Below the pieces are notes generated by a model. That model did not search any database. It saw only the letters and a program-made list of their open reading frames with translations, and had not been told where the DNA came from. From Sphingobium sp. Leaf26 (GTDB lineage: Bacteria > Pseudomonadota > Alphaproteobacteria > Sphingomonadales > Sphingomonadaceae), in the NCBI RefSeq assembly GCF_001421665.1, contig NZ_LMKV01000013.1:1-39327 (forward strand): a stretch of 39,327 bases of DNA, written 5' to 3'. A program made the translations under genes and the position numbers. This document shows positions 32,563 to 39,327 of the stretch, in pieces. How positions within the stretch are numbered: the stretch's first letter is position 1; every line of letters starts with the position of its first letter.

Positions 32563-33459
32563 ATGTCCATCCGCTCGTCCGATATCGACGCTGTCGACAC
32601 GATCATCCTGCCGCCGGTCCGTGATCTGGGCGACGGTTTTACAGTCCGTCGCGCACTGCCTTCGGCGCACCGCCGCATGGTCGGTCCCTTCATCTTCTTC
32701 GACCAGATGGGGGAGGCAGTCTTCAATAGCGGCGAAGGGCTGGATGTCCGCCCGCACCCGCATATCGGCCTCGCTACCGTCACCTATCTGCTGGAAGGCG
32801 AGATACTGCATCGCGACTCCGTCGGGTCGGTTCAGTCGATCCGGCCGGGCGAGGTCAACTGGATGACCGCAGGCAGCGGCATCGTCCATAGCGAGCGTAC
32901 GTCGGATGAAAATCGCGCCAAGGGCGGCAAGCTGTTCGGTCTCCAGACCTGGGTGGCGCTGCCGACCCGCTATGAGGAGGTCGATCCCGGCTTTTCCCAT
33001 CACAAGGCGCAGGAAATCCCGACGATCGAGGATGCGGGTACGCGCCTGACGCTGATTGCCGGCAGTTCCGATGGGCTGGTTTCGCCGGTCAAGACTTTCT
33101 CAGACATGGTCTATGCCGATATCGCCTTGCAGGATGGCGCGCGCTATCAGGTGAAGGCCGAGCATATCGAGCGTGCCATCTACGTGGTGGCGGGCGAGAT
33201 CGAGGTGATCGGCCAGACCGGCGGCTTTGCGACCGGCGAACTGGTGGTGTTCAAGCCCGGCGCTGAGATCGTGCTGCGGGCCAAGGGTGGCGCGCGGCTG
33301 ATGCTGCTGGGTGGCGAACCGCTGCCGGAAAAGCGCAACATCTACTGGAACTTCGTTTCCTCCTCGGCGGAACGGATCGAGCAGGCCAAGGCCGACTGGC
33401 AGGCGCAGCGCTTCGCCAAAGTGCCGGACGAGAGCGAGTTCATCCCGCTCCCGACCTGA
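32563..33459 (+). CDS. Pirin family protein
   Basis: A 298-residue bicupin. The N-terminal metal site is complete: His65 and His67 in RPHPHIGL, His109 and Glu111 in GIVHSER. Family stretches PFIFFDQMG and [16 protein letters not shown] are present. Pirins are iron-binding proteins; some act as quercetin 2,3-dioxygenase, others as redox-linked cofactors of regulators. Flavonol oxidation would suit an organism that deglycosylates flavonoids, but that is speculation from a locus 18 kb away. An AAAGGA ribosome site precedes the start. Confidence 0.93.
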   Translation: MSIRSSDIDAVDTIILPPVRDLGDGFTVRRALPSAHRRMVGPFIFFDQMGEAVFNSGEGLDVRPHPHIGLATVTYLLEGEILHRDSVGSVQSIRPGEVNWMTAGSGIVHSERTSDENRAKGGKLFGLQTWVALPTRYEEVDPGFSHHKAQEIPTIEDAGTRLTLIAGSSDGLVSPVKTFSDMVYADIALQDGARYQVKAEHIERAIYVVAGEIEVIGQTGGFATGELVVFKPGAEIVLRAKGGARLMLLGGEPLPEKRNIYWNFVSSSAERIEQAKADWQAQRFAKVPDESEFIPLPT

Positions 33460-33471
33460 CTTGCTCAAGGG

Positions 33472-33492
33472 CGCGGGGGTCAGTCCCCCGCG
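33472..33492. terminator. Bidirectional terminator between pirin and VWA genes
   Basis: An 8-bp GC stem (CGCGGGGG / CCCCCGCG) with a 5-nt loop lies between the convergent genes and overlaps the stop codon of the VWA gene at 33480-33482. Confidence 0.6.
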
Positions 33493-35021
33493 TCCCCATT
33501 CCAGCCCGCTCGGCGCCCCGATGCCGCCAGACTGGCCAGTTGCACAAATTCCTGCCGCCAATAATCGGCCTGAGGGCCAGCCAGTCGGACGATATCGGCA
33601 TAGTCGAAGCTGTCCAGCTTGGTGTCGCCGCGCAGCTTCTGACCAAAGGCGGCGACCGCCACGGCAAAGGCCATGTCGCCCTTCGGCCGGCGGGCAGTGG
33701 CGATCAGGCTGGCGGGGACAGGACGCTCGATCAGCCGACTCGTCTCGCCCTCCGGTAATTTGTAGCGCAGGCGGACGGTGGCCAGTTCGCTGGCATCGCT
33801 CGCTGAAAGGGATGATGGATTGAGCGCATATTTGCGCGGTCCGGCCCAGCCCGCTTCCCCTGTCGGCACGACCTCATAAAGCGCGGTCACCTGATGGCCG
33901 GCGCCGATCTCCCCCGCGTCGACACGATCATCGGCGAAATCTTCCTCGGCGAGTGCGCGATTTTCATAGCCGATCAGCCGATATTGGCTGACCGCTGCCG
34001 GATTGAACTCCACCTGCACCTTCACATCCTTTGCGATTGTGAAGAGGGTGGAGGACAGTTCCTCGCCCAGAACCTTTCGCGCCTCCATGGCGCTGTCGAT
34101 ATAGGCGTGGTTGCCGTTGCCCAGATCCGCCACGGCCTCCATCATCGCATCATTATAATTGCCCTGACCAAAGCCCAGCGTGGTGAGGCTGATGCCGTCT
34201 TCCCGGTTCTGCTTCACCATATCCTCCAGCGCCTGCTGGTCGGACAGGCCTACGTTGAAGTCGCCGTCCGTCGCCATCACGATACGGTTGATGCCGCCCG
34301 ATATCCGGTGCGCGCGCGCAAGTTCATAGGCCATGGCCAGCGCCGGCCCGCCTGCCGTCGCGCCTTCGGCGTCCAGCCCGTCCAGCGCCGCCTTGATCTC
34401 ATCCGGGTCATGGCTGCCCTCGACCAATGTTTCGACCCAGCCGGCATAGGTGATGATCGACACGCTGTCGTCGGGGCGCAGCGTGTCGGCCAATATCGAC
34501 AATGCCTGCTTCACCAGCGGCAGTTTGTCGGCATCCTGCATGGATCCCGACACATCGACCATGAAGACCAGATTGGCCGGTGGCCGCTGTGACTGGGAAA
34601 TATCATAGCCGCGCAGGCCGATGCGCAACAGTCGCGTGTGCGGATTCCAGGGTGTCGTCGCCATGTCGCTCGTTATGCTGAACGGCGCGCCACGATCGTC
34701 GGGTAGGGGATAATCGTAGCGGAAATAGTTGATCATCTCCTCGGTCCGCACCGCGTCGGCCGGAACGGCCTGCCCCCCGAGCAGCATGCGCCGCACATTG
34801 GCATAGGCGCCCGTGTCCACATCGACTGCGAAGGTCGAGACCGGGTCGTTCGCGACCTGGTGGATCGGGTTGACCGGATGGCCGTCATAAAGTTCCGCGC
34901 CGGCGGGCGGGACGGCGCTGCCGATCGCTTCATTAGAGGCATAGCCGCTGGGTGGCTGGCTGCATCCGGCAAGGAGCAGGCCGGGAAGAAGGGTGAGAGC
35001 AATGGCCGAGCGCGTGTGCAT
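33480..35021 (-). CDS. VWA-domain lipoprotein (YfbK-like)
   Basis: A 513-residue lipoprotein with lipobox LLLAGC and lipidated Cys20. An N-terminal von Willebrand-associated region (VSTFAVDVDTGAYANVRRML) precedes the VWA domain with a MIDAS metal site DVSGS at 156-160 and ATDGDFNVG further on. A C-terminal DUF3520-like region ends the protein (FAVAVAAFGQKLRGD). It matches the YfbK family, whose function is poorly known. A GGAG ribosome site precedes the ATG. It is divergent from the DUF4153 / two-component operon across 254 bases, so it may belong to that regulon. Confidence 0.9.
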   Translation of the reverse strand: MHTRSAIALTLLPGLLLAGCSQPPSGYASNEAIGSAVPPAGAELYDGHPVNPIHQVANDPVSTFAVDVDTGAYANVRRMLLGGQAVPADAVRTEEMINYFRYDYPLPDDRGAPFSITSDMATTPWNPHTRLLRIGLRGYDISQSQRPPANLVFMVDVSGSMQDADKLPLVKQALSILADTLRPDDSVSIITYAGWVETLVEGSHDPDEIKAALDGLDAEGATAGGPALAMAYELARAHRISGGINRIVMATDGDFNVGLSDQQALEDMVKQNREDGISLTTLGFGQGNYNDAMMEAVADLGNGNHAYIDSAMEARKVLGEELSSTLFTIAKDVKVQVEFNPAAVSQYRLIGYENRALAEEDFADDRVDAGEIGAGHQVTALYEVVPTGEAGWAGPRKYALNPSSLSASDASELATVRLRYKLPEGETSRLIERPVPASLIATARRPKGDMAFAVAVAAFGQKLRGDTKLDSFDYADIVRLAGPQADYWRQEFVQLASLAASGRRAGWNGDAGD

Positions 35022-35275
35022 GCTGGTTTCTCCACTGTTGTAGTAGAGAGAAAATAGAAGCGATGAAGCGATGCTGGCAAGCGACGAATGGTGAGTGACA
35101 ATCCTTACTCAAGACGCGCGTCAGCAGGCAACCATGGCTTTTCCGCAGAATTGCGCGGGTTGTGATCGGCCCTGCACATCGTCTGCATCAAGGCTGCGCC
35201 AACTATTGATCGACACCACCCCCTGATCTGCTTGGGCGTGCCGCATCTTGCCTCGATATTCAGGGAGACAAGATC
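35022..35275. promoter_or_regulatory. Divergent promoter region between VWA lipoprotein and DUF4153 operon
   Basis: This 254-base spacer has no supported gene. It holds a TGAGT...ACTCA dyad at 35092-35111 and presumably the promoters for both directions. I could not fix -35/-10 boxes. Confidence 0.35.
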
Positions 35276-36868
35276 ATGCGTGCCTCTGCCCTGCGCCTCA
35301 CCGCGCGGTTCCAATGGAAACTGCTACCGGCCCTGCTGGTCGTCGCGCTTGGCGACTGGCTCTTCTATCAGCGCCAGCTTCATGGCGGCTATTTCGGCCT
35401 GTTCACGCTGGCGGTGCTGGGCGCGCTGTTGATCGGGCGTCCGGTTGTGCGGCACGATCCGCGCGCCTGGCTGGCTCTGGGGATGGCGACGCTGTTCAGT
35501 GGCGCGCTGATGTACGATGCGAGCTTGCTCGCCTGGGTGCTATTCTGGATCGCGGTGGCAATGGCATCACTGCTACCGGCAACGGCGCGTTTCGATGATG
35601 GCTGGCGCTGGTTCCAGCGTCTGGTCCTGCACGGGCTGCGCGCGCCCCTCGTGCCGCTCTTCGATCTCAAACGCCTGTTCAAGGTTCGCGCGGCCGGTCG
35701 ATCGGGCCGCTACAGCGTCCGGGCGACCCTTGGCACATTCGCCCTCCCCATGATTGGCAGCGCCGTGATCCTCAGCCTGTTCGCGGCGGCCAATCCCTTG
35801 ATCGAGCGTTTCTTCAACGCGATCATGCTGCCGGAACTGTCCAACTCGTTGTTCATACGCGGCGCTTTCTGGGGTCTTATCTTCATCAGTATCTGGAGCC
35901 TGCTGCGGCCGCGCCTGGCCCGGCATCTGTTGCCGACCGTCGACCGGCGCGATGATCTGGCCCTGCCGGGCGTGTCGGTCGCCTCGATCACGCTCTCCCT
36001 GATCGTCTTCAACCTGATCTTCGCGGCGCAGAATCTGATGGACGCCGCCTGGCTTTGGGGCTGGGCGCCGATGCCTGAGGGCATGACCATGGCCGATTAT
36101 GCCCATCGCGGCGCCTATCCGCTGATCGCGACGGCGCTGCTGGCGGCGCTGTTCGTGCTGGTGACGCTGCGTCCCGGATCGGACACGGCGCGCATGCCGG
36201 CGATCCGCCGGCTGGTGCTTCTCTGGATCGCGCAGAATATCATCCTCGTCGCCTCCTCCATGCTGCGCACGGTCGATTATATCGAGGCCTATTCGCTGAC
36301 ATGGCTGCGTATCGCGGCGCTGATCTGGATGGCGTTGGTCGGCTTCGGCCTCGCGACCATCTGCTGGCGGCTGTTGCGCAACCACACGGCCGCCTGGCTC
36401 ATCAACATAAATTTGGCGGCGGTGGGGCTGGTGTTGGCGGTGGTCAGCCTTGTCGATCTGGGGGCGACCGCTGCCCAATGGAATGTCCGCCACGCCCGCG
36501 AGGTTGGCGGCCGGGGCGTTGCTCTTGATCTCTGCTATCTCGACGGTCTCGGCGATTCGGCGCTCTTGCCCTTGCTCGAACTGGAACAGCACCCAAACCT
36601 GGCCCCGGTGTTTCGCGAGCGGGTACAGGCAGTGCTGGCGCGTCGTCTCTATGAACTGGCGGCCGGCCAGCAGCGCGGCTGGACTTTGCTCGGGCAAAGG
36701 CGGCTGACAGACGCCCAACGGATAATGGCGGAACGTGCGCCGGTGGGACTGACGCCGGGAGCGCGCGGTTGCAATGGCGCGTTGATCCCGCCGCCACCAC
36801 CGCCCCCTCGAACCGACAATGACGAATCCAAGGTGCTTCCCGCGTTGACAGGAGAGATCGGGAAATGA
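35276..36868 (+). CDS. DUF4153 (DUF4173)-type polytopic membrane protein
   Basis: A 530-residue inner-membrane protein with roughly 10-12 hydrophobic segments in the first 410 residues. A soluble tail (about 420-530) ends in a poly-proline stretch of 8 residues. The pattern LSLIVFNLIFAAQNLMDAAWLWG and AHRGAYPLIATALLAALFVL is that of the DUF4153/DUF4173 group. No function is known for the family. A GGGAGA ribosome site precedes the ATG. Its stop overlaps the response regulator start by 4 bases, so it is translated with the two-component system and may be its sensor partner or a target. Confidence 0.87.
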   Translation: MRASALRLTARFQWKLLPALLVVALGDWLFYQRQLHGGYFGLFTLAVLGALLIGRPVVRHDPRAWLALGMATLFSGALMYDASLLAWVLFWIAVAMASLLPATARFDDGWRWFQRLVLHGLRAPLVPLFDLKRLFKVRAAGRSGRYSVRATLGTFALPMIGSAVILSLFAAANPLIERFFNAIMLPELSNSLFIRGAFWGLIFISIWSLLRPRLARHLLPTVDRRDDLALPGVSVASITLSLIVFNLIFAAQNLMDAAWLWGWAPMPEGMTMADYAHRGAYPLIATALLAALFVLVTLRPGSDTARMPAIRRLVLLWIAQNIILVASSMLRTVDYIEAYSLTWLRIAALIWMALVGFGLATICWRLLRNHTAAWLININLAAVGLVLAVVSLVDLGATAAQWNVRHAREVGGRGVALDLCYLDGLGDSALLPLLELEQHPNLAPVFRERVQAVLARRLYELAAGQQRGWTLLGQRRLTDAQRIMAERAPVGLTPGARGCNGALIPPPPPPPRTDNDESKVLPALTGEIGK

Positions 36869-37590
36869 TCATGTATCCCATGCCCAGCACCATCCTGATC
36901 GTCGATGACGATCCCCATATCCGCCAGTTGCTTGTCTTCGCCTTCGGCAAGGCGGGGCTGGACACGATTGAGGCCGCCGATGGGGAGGAAGCGCTGACGC
37001 AGGTTGAGCGGCAAAGGCCGGACCTTGTCATCCTCGACATCAACATGCCGCGCATGGACGGGCTGGAAGTCTGCCGCCGTTTGCGGGCGCAGGACGATGT
37101 GCCGATCTTCTTCCTTTCGTCACGCGACGACGAACTCGACCGGGTGCTCGGCATAGAATTGGGTGGCGACGATTATGTCGTGAAACCCTTCTCTCCGCGC
37201 GAAGTGGTAGCGCGGTCGATGGCGATCCTGCGCCGCACTGCTGCCAAGCCACCGGCAATCGAGAATGTCGGTATCATGCGCCACGGCCTGCTCAGCCTCG
37301 ACACGGAAAGCTGGTCAGCGCATTGGCGGCAGACGAACGTCACCCTGACGGTAACGGAGTTCACCATATTGCGGACCTTGCTGGCGATGCCCGCGCGCAT
37401 TTTCTCCCGTGACCAGATCATTGACCGCTTCCGGGGGCCGGGTTTCGCGCTGACCGACCGTACCGTCGACAGCCATGTCCGCAACCTGCGCCGCAAATTT
37501 GCCGAAGTGGGCGGCGTCGACCTGATCGAGACACGGGCCGGGATCGGTTATCGTCTGGGCGCATGCAGCGGGATGGCGCCGCCTGCATGA
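36865..37590 (+). CDS. OmpR-family response regulator (second two-component system)
   Basis: A 241-residue regulator. The receiver has VDDD at 13-16, phospho-acceptor Asp58 in VILDINMP, and KPF near residue 111. The C-terminal winged helix shows TVTEFTILRTLL and TVDSHVRNLRRKF, the OmpR pattern. The ATG at 36865 overlaps the stop of the membrane protein gene; an ATG at 36880 (MPSTILIVDDD) is an alternative. Its partner kinase follows with a 4-base overlap. Confidence 0.93.
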   Translation: MIMYPMPSTILIVDDDPHIRQLLVFAFGKAGLDTIEAADGEEALTQVERQRPDLVILDINMPRMDGLEVCRRLRAQDDVPIFFLSSRDDELDRVLGIELGGDDYVVKPFSPREVVARSMAILRRTAAKPPAIENVGIMRHGLLSLDTESWSAHWRQTNVTLTVTEFTILRTLLAMPARIFSRDQIIDRFRGPGFALTDRTVDSHVRNLRRKFAEVGGVDLIETRAGIGYRLGACSGMAPPA

Positions 37591-39167
37591 TCGCCACGGC
37601 AAAGGCATGGATCGCCCGTTATTGGCCGGTGCTGCGGTTGCGCACGGTCCTCCTGGGAACGTTGCTTTTCGTGGCGGCGCTACCGGGGCTTGGGGCGATT
37701 TTCCTGCGGGTCTATGAAAATGCGCTGGTCCGCCGGACCGAAGCGGAATTGGTGGCGCAGGGGGCAGCCTTGGCTGCGAGCGCAGCCGTGGTGGCGAGCG
37801 ACACCGTTGCGCCGGATGCCGGGCCGACGGCTGCTGTCCGATATCATGATCGGATGACGGAGGTAGACCTGCGTGCGTCGCCGATCCTGCCACCGCGTCC
37901 GCCAGCGTTGCAGACGGACGAACATCCGGATGGTCTGGCGGTCGGGATCGCGCGCCGAATGATGCCTGCCTTTCAGGAAACCAAACTCACCACCCTTTCC
38001 TCCATCCTGATATTGGATCGGCAGGGGCTGGTGCTGAACGGTCGGGAAGGCGGCAGAAGCCTCGCGGCCCTGCCGGAGATCAAGGCGGCGCTGGCTGGCA
38101 GGGCGGTGACGGTGCTGCGGCGGAACGAAGGCTATATTGCGCCTTATCCGCTGACGTGGTTGAGCCGGGCCGGCTACATAAGGCTGCATCATGCGCGGCC
38201 GATCCGCGTCGATGGGCAGGTCGTTGCGGTACTGCTGCTGTCTCGTTCGCCCCGCGCGCTGTTCCTTGGCCTCTATGAAGACAAGGGCAAGATCATGCTG
38301 GGTGTGGTGACGATCTTCCTGCTGCTGCTGTTCCTTTCCGCGATATTGTCCCGAGCGATCGTGCGGCCGATAGAAGGTCTGAGCCGGGCGACCCGCAGCC
38401 TTGCTTCGGGTCGCCGTGTCGTACCGCGGCACCCTTCGTTGCAGGTGGTGGAAATCCGGACCCTCTTCGAAAATTTCGAGCAGATGGCCGACAGTATCGA
38501 GAAGCGGTCGCGCTATCTGCGCGACTTTGCCTCTTCGGTCAGCCATGAATTCAAGACGCCGCTGGCCGCCATTTCCGGTGCGATCGAACTGCTACAGGAT
38601 CACGGCACGGACATGGATTCTGCGGACCGGGCGCGGTTCCTCGCCAATATGGCGGCAGATGCGGAACGACTGTCGCGGCTTGTGCGACGCTTGATGGAAC
38701 TTGCTCGGGCCGATGTGTTGGTGGGGGAGCAGGATGCCCAAACGGAAACGGGCCCGCTCCTGGCCGCCATGGCCGACGCGCTTGGCGGGCGCGAGTTCAC
38801 CATCATTGTGGCCATGCCGGATCAGGCCCCGATGGCGGCCATTGATCCCGGCGCGTTGGAAGCGGTGCTGACGATACTTGCCGACAACGCACGGCAGGCA
38901 GGCGCCACGCAAATGACGATCGCCCTGACGGTAGAAGATGACCTTGCCTGCTTCGATCTGGTTGATGATGGTCCAGGCATTCCAGAGGGGGATCGGGAAA
39001 AAATCTTCGATCCCTTCTTCACCAGCAAGCGGGAGCAGGGAGGGACGGGTCTTGGCCTGGCGATCGCCCGTTCCTTGCTGGAAGCCTATCGTGGCGAGCT
39101 TTCCTTTCTGGCCTCGACCCAGGGAACGCATTTCCGTCTTCTATGCCCGATCGCGATGCGTCGTTGA
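37587..39167 (+). CDS. Sensor histidine kinase (second two-component system)
   Basis: A 526-residue kinase. Membrane segments lie at about 20-41 and 237-256, framing a periplasmic sensor of nearly 200 residues. HAMP follows at about 257-310, then phospho-acceptor His320 in SSVSHEFKTPLAAISG and an ATPase domain with LADNARQAG, DDGPGIP and GGTGLGLAIARSL. The ATG at 37587 is chosen because it overlaps the regulator stop by 4 bases, as at the other junctions; an ATG at 37563 is in frame. The large sensor and the linked membrane protein recall CreC with CreD-like partners, but no orthology is claimed. Confidence 0.92.
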   Translation: MIATAKAWIARYWPVLRLRTVLLGTLLFVAALPGLGAIFLRVYENALVRRTEAELVAQGAALAASAAVVASDTVAPDAGPTAAVRYHDRMTEVDLRASPILPPRPPALQTDEHPDGLAVGIARRMMPAFQETKLTTLSSILILDRQGLVLNGREGGRSLAALPEIKAALAGRAVTVLRRNEGYIAPYPLTWLSRAGYIRLHHARPIRVDGQVVAVLLLSRSPRALFLGLYEDKGKIMLGVVTIFLLLLFLSAILSRAIVRPIEGLSRATRSLASGRRVVPRHPSLQVVEIRTLFENFEQMADSIEKRSRYLRDFASSVSHEFKTPLAAISGAIELLQDHGTDMDSADRARFLANMAADAERLSRLVRRLMELARADVLVGEQDAQTETGPLLAAMADALGGREFTIIVAMPDQAPMAAIDPGALEAVLTILADNARQAGATQMTIALTVEDDLACFDLVDDGPGIPEGDREKIFDPFFTSKREQGGTGLGLAIARSLLEAYRGELSFLASTQGTHFRLLCPIAMRR

Positions 39168-39327
39168 GCAGGACGACATATTTTTGAAAAACGGTGTTGA
39201 CCGAATCGCGGTGTGGCCATAGAGGGCATTTCACCGGACGGGACGGTGCCACTGCGGCGCTGGACTGGATGGTCGCCAACATAGACGGACACTGTTCCCC
39301 CGGACGCAAGGAAGGGGTTGGATGGTT
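39168..39327. other. 3' edge of the window, no assignable feature
   Basis: These 160 bases follow the kinase stop. Short open frames here are poor and look like chance. A TTGACC box near 39197 with TAGAGG about 17 bases downstream is a weak promoter candidate for a gene beyond the window. No terminator hairpin was found after the kinase gene. Confidence 0.3.

Noticed and set aside
35092..35111. TGAGT...ACTCA dyad as a firm operator of the second response regulator
   Set aside because: Only 5 bp per arm and a single copy; too weak to claim without other sites.
1..39327. CRISPR arrays, tRNA or rRNA genes, phage genes, complete insertion sequences
   Set aside because: I looked for regularly spaced repeats, tRNA-like cloverleaf ends and transposase or integrase motifs. 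Only the short IS5-type fragment at 1532-1615 was found.
39168..39327. Possible insertion sequence end or promoter at the right edge
   Set aside because: No inverted repeat or transposase frame is visible before the window ends, and the promoter boxes are weak.

Overview
The window looks like chromosomal DNA of an alphaproteobacterium of the Sphingomonadales (Sphingobium/Novosphingobium type). The grounds are high GC, a TonB-dependent receptor with a canonical TonB box, homologues of the sphingomonad lignin enzymes LigW and LigD, and dense operons with 4-bp start/stop overlaps. No rRNA, tRNA, CRISPR array or complete mobile element was seen. The genus is an inference from gene content.

Region A (1-2160) is decayed. 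It holds a 5'-incomplete aldehyde dehydrogenase of the 2,5-dioxovalerate dehydrogenase (GucD/YcbD) type. Next comes a frameshifted glycoside hydrolase family 43 pseudogene whose 5' end is joined to a fragment of an IS5-family transposase. Region B (2171-14300) is a glycoside-utilisation locus: GH3 beta-glucosidase, FMN reductase, luciferase-like monooxygenase, a C-glycoside deglycosidase beta subunit, a secreted esterase, a TIM-barrel protein that fits the deglycosidase alpha subunit, a secreted GH106 rhamnosidase-like enzyme and a divergent TonB-dependent receptor. Near-identical 14-bp palindromes precede two of its transcripts and a weaker copy precedes the third. A likely reading is uptake of a plant phenolic glycoside, periplasmic removal of rhamnose and acyl groups, then cytoplasmic O- and C-deglycosylation.

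Region C (14383-22407) holds a TetR regulator and a minus-strand operon: MFS transporter, NTF2-like protein, aldehyde dehydrogenase, LigW-type decarboxylase, second MFS transporter. A divergent LigD-type SDR completes it. The decarboxylase keeps every LigW active-site residue I could check, at the same numbering. The set suggests degradation of a lignin-like aromatic dimer or monomer: aldehyde oxidised to acid, then non-oxidative decarboxylation.

Region D (22461-32003) is an envelope locus. It is a five-gene operon in which every junction is a 4-bp ATGA-type overlap: a GH18-like/NodB deacetylase/GT2 fusion, the lysyl-phosphatidylglycerol hydrolase AcvB, the lysyl-phosphatidylglycerol synthase/flippase MprF, an OmpR-type regulator and a histidine kinase. 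A winged-helix-like gene follows, separated by two mutually exclusive hairpins. Region E (32216-39167) holds a small unknown gene with a pirin, a VWA lipoprotein, and a divergent operon of a DUF4153-type membrane protein with a second two-component system. The last 160 bases hold nothing I can assign.
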